Positions 17,042-25,816 of a stretch of 64,000 nt of DNA are shown one piece after another. This stretch comes from Fervidicoccus fontis Kam940 (GTDB lineage: Archaea > Thermoproteota > Thermoprotei_A > Sulfolobales > Fervidicoccaceae): NCBI RefSeq assembly GCF_000258425.1, contig NC_017461.1:558001-622000 (forward strand), read 5' to 3'. The notes beneath the pieces are model-generated. The model saw nothing but the letters and a program-made list of their open reading frames with translations, did not search any database and had not been told where the DNA came from. Positions within the stretch are counted from its first letter, which is position 1; the number at the start of each line of letters is the position of its first letter. Made by a program: the position numbers and the translations under genes.

Positions 17042-18826
17042 ATGAGCTCCATAATTCCAAAGCTTGATGAAATAACGCCGGAAAGCTTTTTAGAGAGCGT
17101 TAACAGGATTTTTGAGCTTAAAAGAAAAGCGGGACTTGTTCCATATTTAGATAATCCTGAAGATGTGAGGAAGAGGGCTGAGCTTTATGCAACGAAGTAT
17201 AAGAACGGTTCCCTAGGCTGGGCATCCAATATTTGGAGCAGGTCCGCAGCAAATACTGTGGTTATAAACTCTGAGAGCGAGCTTAAAAAAGAGCACAAGC
17301 TCCTCATGCTCAGGGTTCTTGAACACATACTTGCTCAGGGACCGATGATAAGAGTAGACGGCGCTTATGGGTCTCCAAACTCTAAGGTAAGGATGCACAT
17401 TAGAGTCTATGTAGACACTCAATTTCCAGATCTGGCATATAGGTGGAAGCAGCTCGTCTTCGATGTAGACAAGGAGAGTAAAGTGGATGCAACTTTATTC
17501 GTAGTCCCTCACTACTTAGGAAATCCAAATATTCCCGGAAGCGATAAGTTGCTTGCTGTAATTAGGTTCCCCTTCCAAAATTTCACAATAATAACACTCT
17601 CTTCCTACCAGGGAGAAATAAAGAAGGGAGCTCTATGCCACTGGATATTCCATGCATATAAGCAGGGATGCACGGGCGAGCATGCCGCGCTCAGAGAGTT
17701 CTCCGTCAGAACCGTTGAGGAAAGTTGGAAGAGGGTTGTATTGGCGATTTGGGGACTGACAGGAAGTGGGAAATCCACGCATGGATTTTACATGTGGACT
17801 GAGAAGAACGCGCCACTATATGTAAAGAACTTCGGCACAAATCCGCTGGATTATGTTAAGGATCAGGAGGTGAAAAACGATGACATCGTTGCAATATGTG
17901 AGGATAGAGTCTATGGCTCTGAGCTCGGGGCGTGGACGAAAACCGAGGACTTGACCCCAGATATGGAAGCGATGTGGAACGGCGCTTTCAGCAGCAGAGC
18001 TCTCCATGAGAACACGGAGTTTGACGAGAACGGGAACCCCTCATTTGAAGGTAAGCTCTTCCAGTACTTCGGCTCTCCCAACAGAAATGCGAGGACCGTT
18101 CTCTACTTAGAGGACACAGGTTTCTTCAAGGGGAGCGTCGACAGCTCCGGACCTCTCAACACGGCAGTGTTCCTAAGCCCAGGCTACTTCACTGACTATG
18201 CATGGGTGAAGCTCAATGATATAGAGCTCGCTGCAAAGGCTCTGGCCGATGGTAGGACGGTCGGCCATCCAGCGCAGGCAAGGGAGCTAGTAGGGAAAGT
18301 GAGGTTCGTGCCGAGATACACTGAATTTACAATAGGAATTGGGGATGATGCCCATGTATTGAGATTCTACGAGTTCCTTAAGAAGTGGAAGGAAAGAGGG
18401 AATGAGGTTGAAATATTCATGTGGAATACAACGGGAAGGATCATAGCTAAGTACAGATGGGTGGAAAAAAAGCTTGGAGATAAGATGATAATGGTTCCCG
18501 AGCCCATACTCCAGGAAGTTAATGGAGTTCTCAAGCCTATAGGAGGGGAGAGACCTACGATAGAGGAGACGGAGTTTTTCCTCCTTCAAGCGACAAGAGG
18601 GGCTGTGGAGTACAAGCCTCATCCTGTCTGGGGAGAGAAGGTACTTGTCCCCAAGCACGTGCCTGGAATAAAAGATGAGAGGCTGAAGCAACTGGATCCT
18701 ACAACATACCTATCAATGGATGAGTTCAAGGCTCTACTGAAGGCTCAAATAGAAGAGAGCAAGTACAACCTCCAGAAGCTTGGCTTAAAGCTTCCCAGCG
18801 AGATCATGAACGCCATGGACTTCTAA
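17042..18826 (+). CDS. pckA: Phosphoenolpyruvate carboxykinase, ATP-type
   Basis: A 594-residue enzyme interconverting oxaloacetate and PEP with ATP/ADP, at the branch between gluconeogenesis and the C4 acids. The ATP-type nucleotide loop GLTGSGKST lies at residues 237-245; the GTP type would show a cysteine-containing PSACGKT-like loop. Other conserved stretches include WSRSAANTVV near the N-terminus, GEHAALREFSVRT, and SSGPLNTAVFLSPGYFTDYAW. It is somewhat longer than the usual 520-540 residues. It stands alone, with a GAGATGAT-like ribosome binding site before the ATG. Confidence 0.9.
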   Translation: MSSIIPKLDEITPESFLESVNRIFELKRKAGLVPYLDNPEDVRKRAELYATKYKNGSLGWASNIWSRSAANTVVINSESELKKEHKLLMLRVLEHILAQGPMIRVDGAYGSPNSKVRMHIRVYVDTQFPDLAYRWKQLVFDVDKESKVDATLFVVPHYLGNPNIPGSDKLLAVIRFPFQNFTIITLSSYQGEIKKGALCHWIFHAYKQGCTGEHAALREFSVRTVEESWKRVVLAIWGLTGSGKSTHGFYMWTEKNAPLYVKNFGTNPLDYVKDQEVKNDDIVAICEDRVYGSELGAWTKTEDLTPDMEAMWNGAFSSRALHENTEFDENGNPSFEGKLFQYFGSPNRNARTVLYLEDTGFFKGSVDSSGPLNTAVFLSPGYFTDYAWVKLNDIELAAKALADGRTVGHPAQARELVGKVRFVPRYTEFTIGIGDDAHVLRFYEFLKKWKERGNEVEIFMWNTTGRIIAKYRWVEKKLGDKMIMVPEPILQEVNGVLKPIGGERPTIEETEFFLLQATRGAVEYKPHPVWGEKVLVPKHVPGIKDERLKQLDPTTYLSMDEFKALLKAQIEESKYNLQKLGLKLPSEIMNAMDF

Positions 18827-18877
18827 AAACTTTTCAAAAATTTTAATATAAAGCTTTTAGAAATCAATATTTAGTAG

Positions 18878-18884
18878 TTTTTTT
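18878..18884 (+). terminator. T-run terminator candidate after PEP carboxykinase
   Basis: A run of seven T, about 50 bases after the stop, in A+T-rich spacer. Archaeal RNA polymerase stops at such tracts without a hairpin. Inferred only. Confidence 0.35.
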
Positions 18885-18918
18885 AAAGATAAATTATTCT
18901 CCTTTACATAAGTGGAGA

Positions 18919-19683
18919 GTGCAGGTTTTGAGCAACAGCGGAAGGATCATAATTTCTAACCCATTTCACCCATTAATGCTAGTTGTGTACTTTGTAATAT
19001 TCTTCCCAGCGTTCTTGATAATGCCCTCAGTATTCTCATCCCTCTCCTTCTTCATAGGTTTGCCTCAGGGAATTTCCATCCTCATCGGTCTTTCAATGCC
19101 TATGCTAAGCTTTGTATTTAGCTTTATGAACATCGTTATAAGGAGGATAAGGCTCGAAGGGTTTTTCTATACGATTGAGTCTAGATATGTTTACTTCATG
19201 GGGATACCTTTTCCTGTATACTATCCAGTCTACCAGAGGAGGGAAATCGTGATAGCGATAAATATTGGAGGTGCAGTTATACCGATAACCTTCAGCGCTC
19301 TTCTCCTTGCAAGGCTCTATTGTATGTCTTCTCTATATTTCATAGACGCATTAATAGTCATAGCAATAACCTCAATCATTACATTTCTCATCTCAAGGAC
19401 GGTACCAAATGTGGGAATTGCTACTCCCTCTCTGATACCTCCCCTCGTCTCGGGAATAAGCGCACTAGCAATATGCGGGACCAACTACATATTTCCTGTC
19501 GCATATGTGGGAGGGGTCCTGGGGAGCCTGATTGGCGCTGATGTCCTCAGGCTCAGTAAGGACTTTTCAAAGTTCACTCATCAATTGGGGCCCGTATTCT
19601 TGAGCATTGGGGGGGCTGGAACATTTGACGGTGTGTTCCTTTCCGGAATAATAGCGGCAATATTCGCATACATATTCACATAA
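18919..19683 (+). CDS. DUF1614 family membrane protein
   Basis: A 254-residue polytopic protein with seven or so hydrophobic segments: an N-terminal pair, one near 115-135, and several Gly-rich segments toward the C-terminus. The motifs PNVGIATPSLIPPLVSG, GGVLGSLIGADVL and LSIGGAGTFDGVFLSGIIA fit DUF1614, found in archaea and thermophilic bacteria, with no known function. Conserved Asp/Gly in membrane segments (GADVL, GTFDGVF) suggest an ion- or proton-handling or proteolytic role, but that is speculation. Starts at GTG 18919; ends 12 bases before a GNAT gene. Confidence 0.75.
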   Translation: MQVLSNSGRIIISNPFHPLMLVVYFVIFFPAFLIMPSVFSSLSFFIGLPQGISILIGLSMPMLSFVFSFMNIVIRRIRLEGFFYTIESRYVYFMGIPFPVYYPVYQRREIVIAINIGGAVIPITFSALLLARLYCMSSLYFIDALIVIAITSIITFLISRTVPNVGIATPSLIPPLVSGISALAICGTNYIFPVAYVGGVLGSLIGADVLRLSKDFSKFTHQLGPVFLSIGGAGTFDGVFLSGIIAAIFAYIFT

Positions 19684-19695
19684 AGGTGCATTGCT

Positions 19696-20151
19696 TTGAC
19701 CGCGGAGATCTCATTCTCTATAGAGAGCGCATCAATGCGTGATCTGAAGGAGGTTTATGAGATAGAGCTCTCCTCATTCCCTAGGTATCCTTACTCTATA
19801 AGCGTTCTCGTCTCATTCTTAACCCTATTCCCAGAGCTCTTTTTGATTGCAAGGCATGAAGAGAGGATAGTTGGCTACATTGCAGGTTTTATGGAGAAGG
19901 AGGACAGGGGGCATATAGCATCCATCGCCGTGAGGCAGGAGTACAGAGGGAGGGGGATAGGGAGGAAGTTGCTTGAAGAGGAGGAAAATAAGATGAGGAA
20001 TCTCGATGTGAAGGAGGTTGTTCTTGAGGTCTCTGAAAACAATGAAGTTGCGATAAGGCTCTACACCTCAATGGGGTACAAAAAAATCAAGAGAGTGAAG
20101 AACTACTACCCAGACGGAAGCGCCGCATTTATTATGAAGAAGACTTTATAG
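19696..20151 (+). CDS. RimI-type N-acetyltransferase (GNAT)
   Basis: A 151-residue GNAT enzyme. The acetyl-CoA pyrophosphate loop V-R-Q-E-Y-R-G-R-G-I-G-R-K-L-L is near residues 79-93 and the C-terminal LEVSENNEVAIRLYTSMGYKKIK is typical of RimI/Ard1 protein N-alpha-acetyltransferases. The start is TTG at 19696. The 3' end overlaps the convergent NifX-like gene by six bases. It could acetylate protein N-termini including Alba; the exact substrate is unknown. Confidence 0.88.
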   Translation: MTAEISFSIESASMRDLKEVYEIELSSFPRYPYSISVLVSFLTLFPELFLIARHEERIVGYIAGFMEKEDRGHIASIAVRQEYRGRGIGRKLLEEEENKMRNLDVKEVVLEVSENNEVAIRLYTSMGYKKIKRVKNYYPDGSAAFIMKKTL

Positions 20152-20586
20152 CATTTTCTTTATGATCTTTACAAGATCCTTCAATTGAAGCGGGTTGTAG
20201 CACTCGATTATCTTTATCTTCATTTTATCCATAGCTTCCTGAACATGATATCCTATCCTTCCAGCCACGATGGCATCAGCCCTGTTGTCAACTATCCACT
20301 TAGCTATTCCTATTCCTACCCCTCCCCTTAAGTTAGAGATCTCGTTCCTAACAAATCTCACGCTTTTGACTTCATCTCCACTGAAGTCTAATACTGCTAA
20401 GAAATTTGAGTGATTTAAGAACGGATCGTATGTGCTCTCCATGCCTCTGTCATCAGCAGTTGCAAGTATGACTCTCTTCTCCCCTTCATTCTTTTCGAAA
20501 ACAGGCATCTCCTTTACCTTTTGCATAATGTATTTTATAGTTTCAGGGTCGTGCTCATGAACCTCGTGATCATGCTTGTGTTGCAT
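20146..20586 (-). CDS. NifX/NifB-like iron-molybdenum cofactor-binding family protein, His-rich N-terminus
   Basis: A 146-residue protein. Residues about 37-146 fit the dinitrogenase iron-molybdenum cofactor family (NifX/NafY/NifB C-terminal domain): VILATADDRG, then GGVGIGIAKWIVDNRADAIVAGRIGYHVQEAM. The first dozen residues are a His/Asp/Glu cluster (HKHDHEVHEHD), apparently a metal-binding tail. No nitrogenase genes are in view; in non-diazotrophs such proteins are thought to handle metal clusters. It may serve the tungsten or Fe-S enzymes nearby, which is inference. Confidence 0.8.
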   Translation of the reverse strand: MQHKHDHEVHEHDPETIKYIMQKVKEMPVFEKNEGEKRVILATADDRGMESTYDPFLNHSNFLAVLDFSGDEVKSVRFVRNEISNLRGGVGIGIAKWIVDNRADAIVAGRIGYHVQEAMDKMKIKIIECYNPLQLKDLVKIIKKML

Positions 20587-20658
20587 TTCGTTTCACCTTA
20601 TCATTTTGAAAAGAATTAAACACTCGAGAACTAATAAATCTTTAAACTTATTTAATTC

Positions 20659-21129
20659 TCAATCGCTAAGCTTGTACCAAGTTCCAGTAGCTATGGCTAC
20701 GGTTTCATCCTTAGAGCTCTTTATTGTGACCAAAGTTACTATGCTCCTCTTTCCTGCATGAACAACGCTCCCCTCAACCGTAAATGGAGATCCGGACTCA
20801 AGCATGGGCAATAGATAGTTTATCTTCAGCTCCATTGTGACCTGTTGCTCGCTCATGTGTGTGCTCCAAGCCGCAATTGCTCCGACTTGATCTATAAGAG
20901 TGGCGATTATCCCACCGTGAATAGAGCCGTCAGGATTTGTTAGCATTGGAGAGTAGATGAACAAGGCCTTCGCTCTCCCCCTTTCAACGCTCAAAAGCTT
21001 CAAGTTGGTTATCTTGTATACAGGATTCAGCTCCCTCATCGCCTCATCTATCGCGTCCTCAATCTTGTAACCTTTTGACATGAGCTCCTGCGCTTTTTTA
21101 TAGATCTCAGAGTATATCTTCTTGCTCAT
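20659..21129 (-). CDS. PaaI-type hotdog thioesterase
   Basis: About 156 residues with the hotdog fold. PDGSIHGGIIATLIDQVGAIAAWS is the family's central helix with the HGG and Asp typical of PaaI/YbdB acyl-CoA thioesterases, and VTMELKINYLLPM is the following strand. ATG 21129 is preceded by AGGTG at six bases; a GTG three codons earlier is also possible. The acyl-CoA substrate is unknown. Confidence 0.88.
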   Translation of the reverse strand: MSKKIYSEIYKKAQELMSKGYKIEDAIDEAMRELNPVYKITNLKLLSVERGRAKALFIYSPMLTNPDGSIHGGIIATLIDQVGAIAAWSTHMSEQQVTMELKINYLLPMLESGSPFTVEGSVVHAGKRSIVTLVTIKSSKDETVAIATGTWYKLSD

Positions 21130-21239
21130 CAAAAGCACCTGATAAAAAATTGAGAAAGAAGGTTAAAAGATGTTTCGAAACTTGCAATTGAGATACTCGC
21201 ATTTCAATGTAGAATAAAAAATTTTGAAGATTTTCCGAC

Positions 21240-21610
21240 CACGAACTCTACTGATAAGTCTGACCTCCTATTCGCCCTAAAGAGCGAGGGTTCCCCTTAG
21301 GGAATTCATCTGTTCCACGCATCTATTCGTGAATACATCTTTCATCTGCAGGGCAGTCGTGGTGATCAGAGATCCCCTTTTCCATCTAGACAATGGATAA
21401 AGCCCTCCTCTCAATGTTTAGAATAGCGATTGTATCCATGTCCATGGGTTAGCCACATTCTAAACGTTTTTACACCTGATATCCTCCCTCTCCTCTGGTT
21501 CCTAAGCCAGACCCTGGCGATCGCGATAGCCTCTCTGTAGCAGTCCTGGGCGATTTTAAAGGGTAAAGAACCCATGAACTACATGAAGGAAGCTTTTTCC
21601 TGAGAGGAGA
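21240..21610 (-). pseudogene. TnpB (IS200/IS605) relic, minus strand
   Basis: Minus-strand coding between about 21560 and 21420 encodes KIAQDCYREAIAIARVWLRN and then GRISGVKTFRMWLTHGHGY, a clear match to the N-terminal helical part of archaeal TnpB (the usual form is AQDCYRNA...SWL). The start is lost, a stop interrupts upstream, and the reading dissolves into stops near 21400. The RuvC domain is absent. A G+C-rich end with a short inverted repeat (TCGC/GCGA) around 21274-21289 looks like an IS605 end. Nothing else occupies this gap. Confidence 0.7.
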
Positions 21611-21617
21611 GGGGAGG

Positions 21618-22820
21618 TCAGATCCATGTGCTCTTTAGAACTCTGATCACGTTGCCTCCAACAGCCTTGGAAATCTCCTCATCGGAGTATCCGTTCTTTA
21701 TCATCCACCTAATTATGTTTGAGAATTCTGAGGGATTTTCGAGCCCATCTACATATTCCACTGACTTGAAGTTTGGTGCGAGATCATAAAGAGCCTTGAG
21801 CGCTGATGCACCTCCGAATATCTTGTGATATGCTACATGATCACCGAAAAGCGTATCCGGACCAAATGCGACATGATCTATTCCCACAAGCTTCTCCACA
21901 TATTGGAAGTGCTCCATAACACTTTCTATACTGTGAACTGGGTGGTTCTTCGTCAATGTACTGTGAGGAGCGGCTTCAATACCGAAAAATCCCCCCTTTT
22001 CAGCTATTGCATGTATGAGCTCATCAGGCTTCATTCTCCTAGTAGGCCAGAGAGCCCTAGCGCCTGCATGTGTAACAACCACCGGGTACTTAGATGCTTC
22101 TACAGCCTCCATTCCAGTCCTATCTCCAGCGTGACTTACATCTATAAGGATCCCAAGCTTGTTGCACCTTTCAATGAGCCCATATCCGAGATCTGTGAGC
22201 CCGTTGTCCTTCTTGCTCGTAAGCCCGCTCCCGAACTCGTTGTTATTTCCATAGACAACCCCCATAACCCTCACTCCTAGCCCATAAAGAGCGTCTATCT
22301 TAGCGATATCATCTCCTATAGAAGGAGCTGATTCCAGAGAGAGTATCATTGCTATCTTCCCCTCATTATGAGCCCTTTCAATGTCCTCAACCCTCCTTCC
22401 AATAAAGACCATATCTTGGTGATCCACATCGCTTTGGATCATCCCTATCTGAAAGACCTGGTTCTCCCAGCTCCAGGAATCTGGAGAATAAGTATATGTT
22501 TCCCCATCCATCATGTTCTCAAAGACCGCATCGAGCCCTGAAGCTGAGAGGCCTTCATAACCTATGAAAGGCCTACCAGTCCTCGCGTACTCCATAAACT
22601 CTCCAGGATCTTCAGGATAAACTAATGAGTGATCGTGTACTGAGACTACTATGTTATTCTCGAGGAATGACTCGAACCTCTCCTCCTCCGCCTTCGAGAG
22701 CGGGATAGCTTTCGATGGAACCCTTCCTATCTCCTTCGCTAGCCTGAACTTCCTGTAATCCTTCCCCTCCTCCAAAAAGCTCCAAGACTTGTACCCTCTG
22801 TAGACTTTGTTCTTTCCCAA
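21618..22820 (-). CDS. Membrane dipeptidase-family (M19) metallopeptidase
   Basis: A 400-residue amidohydrolase-fold dipeptidase related to renal dipeptidase and thermostable D-/L-dipeptidases. The metal-site motif at the start of the barrel reads SVHDHSL, and later metal ligands are in IDVSHAGDRTG, VVTHAGARALWPTRR and the Asp of FGPDTLFGD. LSLESAPSIGDDIAKIDALYGLGVRVMG is the typical M19 Glu-containing block. No signal peptide is evident, so it is likely cytoplasmic. Single gene. Confidence 0.88.
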   Translation of the reverse strand: MGKNKVYRGYKSWSFLEEGKDYRKFRLAKEIGRVPSKAIPLSKAEEERFESFLENNIVVSVHDHSLVYPEDPGEFMEYARTGRPFIGYEGLSASGLDAVFENMMDGETYTYSPDSWSWENQVFQIGMIQSDVDHQDMVFIGRRVEDIERAHNEGKIAMILSLESAPSIGDDIAKIDALYGLGVRVMGVVYGNNNEFGSGLTSKKDNGLTDLGYGLIERCNKLGILIDVSHAGDRTGMEAVEASKYPVVVTHAGARALWPTRRMKPDELIHAIAEKGGFFGIEAAPHSTLTKNHPVHSIESVMEHFQYVEKLVGIDHVAFGPDTLFGDHVAYHKIFGGASALKALYDLAPNFKSVEYVDGLENPSEFSNIIRWMIKNGYSDEEISKAVGGNVIRVLKSTWI

Positions 22821-22885
22821 AGTTTTGCACCTTAATTTAAAATATGAGCTGTTTAAATATAAAATTTTTTTATAAAAAATTTCTC

Positions 22886-24391
22886 TTACTGCAAAGCTTC
22901 CTCGAAGTACTTTCCCTCATTTTCCTCCTTCAAGCCAGAGAGAGAAAAGTATATTGTGAGAGAGAGAAATATTATGTGCCACAGCGCCCAGAAGAGGTTT
23001 ACCGCTATAGCGCCCCTCTCAGTTGGGAGGCTTGAAGTCAAGAGCCAATACGAACCATTTACTACAGAAGCTATGAGGAGGATGAAGATTATTATGTGCG
23101 GTATTATGGCTTTAAAGCTCCTCATCCCCTTTCCCTTAGGGGTGACCTTGAACGGGATCTTCCTTCCAAGCAAAAATGAGATGAATGCCATGGTTATGCC
23201 GAAGAATGCTAAATATTCATTAGCCTGGTGAACCAAGAATCCCCTCACACCATAGCTTGTACCTCTGATGGAGAATGCAAATATGAGGAAGGTTATTATC
23301 ATGTAAGGTATATAAGCCAAAATGTAGGCATATGGGTTCATCGCGATGAACCCCTGCTTGAATAAGAGGAAAACGACTGGGGCTATGAGCTCGAAGAGGG
23401 TGAGTATCCCCTCCTTCAACCAATAGAAGAACCCCGAGATGTAGTCGAAGAAAGCGATAAAGCTCAGGTCGCTCCTCAGTATCTTTCCAGTTATCTTGAA
23501 GTTCCCAAACGCCCACCTGTTCTGCTGCTGTATGTAGGAAGCCGCATCGAGGGGAGGCTCCCCGTACCAAATGAGCTGCTCATCATGATAAATAGACTTC
23601 CACCCCCTCCCATGCATTCTCACAGAGATCTCCGCGTCTTCAGTAATTGCGCTTTCATCAAAGTATCCCACATCCCTCACAGCATCAATCCTGAAAGTTG
23701 TGCCTGAGCCTAATGAGAATGCGGAAACGATGTTCCTCCCCTTCATTATTACTCTTAGGAAAGGCTCCTGCTGGAACTTCGCCCCATGCGCTATTTTTGA
23801 CCGTGTTTCAGTGTACCTCTGGGGGATCTGGACGAATCCGACTTTTGGGTCTGAGAAGTATGGGATTATGTGGTCGAAATAATCGCTCCTCGGCCTCTGA
23901 TCGGCGTCGAATATTGAGACGAGGTCGTACTTATCTCCATAAAGCTTTAATGCATTGTTTATAGCCCCAGCTTTGAAGCCCTTTCTATTTTCCCTATGAA
24001 CGTAGGTTATCCCGTTCTTCTCGCAGAAATTTTTGAGCTCCTCGGCAATCTCCTTCTTAGTCGAGTCATCAAGAAGGAAGACTTCTCCCCTCCCTCTCAG
24101 TGCGGATTTCACGGAGAGAAGGGTCTCCTCAACTATCTTAGGATCCTCGTTATAAGATGTTACAAAGGCCGCGATCCTGAGATTTTTCACTTCTCCTACA
24201 TGCTTTAAAGAATACTTTTTAGATCTTATATATGTGGAGGTGTAGTTCGCAGCCACGTAAGCCCCGACGACCATCGCGAGCCATATAAAGTATGTGAGCC
24301 AGGCTAGGTAAATTGAGGTCATTGTAAAGATTGTGAAGATGAGGGCGATTAAAAAGGGAGAAAGGAAGAAAAGGATATTCAAAGCCTTCAT
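22886..24391 (-). CDS. Cellulose-synthase-like processive glycosyltransferase (GT2, BcsA-type)
   Basis: A 501-residue membrane glycosyltransferase. Two N-terminal transmembrane segments (residues about 3-50) precede a GT2 domain with the D, DxD, TED and Q-x-x-RW motifs of processive synthases: LLDDS, FDADQRPRSDYF, ITEDAEISVRM and QQQNRWAFGNF. At least five membrane segments follow, with the gating-loop-like KIPFKVTPKGKG. The PilZ domain of bacterial BcsA is absent. It would polymerise and translocate a beta-linked polysaccharide from nucleotide sugar; which sugar is unknown. ATG 24391 overlaps the MinD-like stop as ATGA, so the two are translationally coupled. Confidence 0.9.
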   Translation of the reverse strand: MKALNILFFLSPFLIALIFTIFTMTSIYLAWLTYFIWLAMVVGAYVAANYTSTYIRSKKYSLKHVGEVKNLRIAAFVTSYNEDPKIVEETLLSVKSALRGRGEVFLLDDSTKKEIAEELKNFCEKNGITYVHRENRKGFKAGAINNALKLYGDKYDLVSIFDADQRPRSDYFDHIIPYFSDPKVGFVQIPQRYTETRSKIAHGAKFQQEPFLRVIMKGRNIVSAFSLGSGTTFRIDAVRDVGYFDESAITEDAEISVRMHGRGWKSIYHDEQLIWYGEPPLDAASYIQQQNRWAFGNFKITGKILRSDLSFIAFFDYISGFFYWLKEGILTLFELIAPVVFLLFKQGFIAMNPYAYILAYIPYMIITFLIFAFSIRGTSYGVRGFLVHQANEYLAFFGITMAFISFLLGRKIPFKVTPKGKGMRSFKAIIPHIIIFILLIASVVNGSYWLLTSSLPTERGAIAVNLFWALWHIIFLSLTIYFSLSGLKEENEGKYFEEALQ

Positions 24392-25746
24392 AAGGTCCAC
24401 GGAACCCTGCTGTACTCTAAGATATACCTGATCTCTCCATCCTCAGCTCTAGCCTTAACAACGAGGTCGACGTGCCCCTCTACCGCCAGGCAATTAGCTT
24501 TTTGCGGATCGCATATTACAGCGATAGAGATGTTCTCAAAGTTGCTCATCAGTTGCGTTAATAGCTCGTTCCAAAATGTCTTTGAGAGCAGAGATCTGTC
24601 GCAACAGTCGCTTGACGGCTCTATGTCTTCGGATGGGAAGAAGAAAATTAAGCCCTTCTCGAAGCTCTGCTTCCTCATCTCCTCCGTTATCTCTCCAGCA
24701 AGCTTCTTGGCCAATCTTATCCCATCGTCGAGGCTCTTGAGCTTTGTCCTCTCAGAAAGGTATGAATATACAGATTTGAAAACCGTGATTCCAATGAATG
24801 GATATATGCTGAGGGATGTGAACAGAAATCCTTTCGAGTTCGAGTAGCTCTCCCTAAGGACCCTCGATGCAGCTCTTATTACTTCTTGAGCTCCATTATA
24901 ATCCGCTTTTATTAAAGCTGAGGAGCTTGAGAACACGATCCTCTTTATAGGGTCGAGGGGAGAGGGGAATATGATCTCTCTCCCCCTCGGCTTCCTGATG
25001 AGGTAGTTCCCCAATTCCATAACCTGCGTGGGAACGCCTATCTTCTCGAAGTCAACCTGCTCAACTTGGTAGATAGGATAGTAGGGTATTGCAACTCCTA
25101 TCTCGGATCCCATGGAGTCCATGAATTCGAGAAGCGTTGAGAGAAATTCGCTTTGGCTGATCCTTGAGAAGTCCACCTTGTTAAGAACAGCCGCATCGAT
25201 CCTTTCACTTATATGCCCATTCTCCTTCAGCACTTTGAAGTACCTAATGGAACCTTCAATCGATGCCTTCGATGGATCGCTAATCATTATATAAGTGCTT
25301 TTCTCGCTGGAATGCTGATGAAAAGTAGCATATTCCCACCCCGTCACAACCTCCAGAGGAGTTGTCGCCGCCATTGTATCTACAATGACAATATCAAAGC
25401 TCCCATTTTCAAGTATCTTCCCGTAGGCTTCAGAGATCCTCTCCTTGTTTTTAATAAGGTCGTCCCTCTCATACTCTATAGGTATTCCGTCGCTGAATAA
25501 CTTGAGAGCAGTTATGCTCCCCCTTCCAAATTGAACTTTTGCCAAAGCCTTCTCGTATCCTTCCCCCTTCTTGATGAGTTGTATCAATCCTAGCCCGCTC
25601 AGCCCCAAATACGATGAAGCCGTGCTTATAGCATCTCTATCGACGAGGAGGACCCTCTTCCCGATCATTGCGAAGTACTTTGAGAGCGAAAGGCTTATCG
25701 AAGATCCTCCAACCCCTCCCTTCGCCCTCAAGATATCGATTCTCAT
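24388..25746 (-). CDS. MinD/ParA-like ATPase with degenerate P-loop (BcsQ-like position)
   Basis: A 452-residue SIMIBI-class ATPase-like protein, longer than MinD (about 260), with a C-terminal extension of unknown fold. The deviant Walker A motif, normally KGGxGKT/S, reads KGGVGGSS at residues 9-16. The signature Lys9 is kept but the phosphate-binding Lys is Gly. VLLVDRDAIS (Walker A') and DIVIVDTMAATTP (Walker B) remain. It is coupled to the cellulose-synthase-like gene, the same association as bacterial BcsQ with BcsA, where BcsQ localises the synthase. ATG 25746 has an AGTGATC site at six bases; GTG 25755 is an alternative. Confidence 0.85.
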   Translation of the reverse strand: MRIDILRAKGGVGGSSISLSLSKYFAMIGKRVLLVDRDAISTASSYLGLSGLGLIQLIKKGEGYEKALAKVQFGRGSITALKLFSDGIPIEYERDDLIKNKERISEAYGKILENGSFDIVIVDTMAATTPLEVVTGWEYATFHQHSSEKSTYIMISDPSKASIEGSIRYFKVLKENGHISERIDAAVLNKVDFSRISQSEFLSTLLEFMDSMGSEIGVAIPYYPIYQVEQVDFEKIGVPTQVMELGNYLIRKPRGREIIFPSPLDPIKRIVFSSSSALIKADYNGAQEVIRAASRVLRESYSNSKGFLFTSLSIYPFIGITVFKSVYSYLSERTKLKSLDDGIRLAKKLAGEITEEMRKQSFEKGLIFFFPSEDIEPSSDCCDRSLLSKTFWNELLTQLMSNFENISIAVICDPQKANCLAVEGHVDLVVKARAEDGEIRYILEYSRVPWTL

Positions 25747-25816
25747 AATGATCACTTTCTGTCATGATCATATATTATGAAAATTTATATTTAAAAATTT
25801 ATTAATTAATGAAAAA
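25747..25816. promoter_or_regulatory. Divergent promoter region with paired TGATCA palindromes
   Basis: The roughly 70 bases between the minus-strand MinD-GT2 pair and the plus-strand permease operon must hold both promoters. TATA-like stretches lie at about 25771-25777 and 25786-25797. TGATCA occurs at 25749-25754 and 25765-25770, 16 bases apart. The first copy also supplies the ribosome binding site of the MinD-like gene. A shared operator is possible but not shown. Confidence 0.35.
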
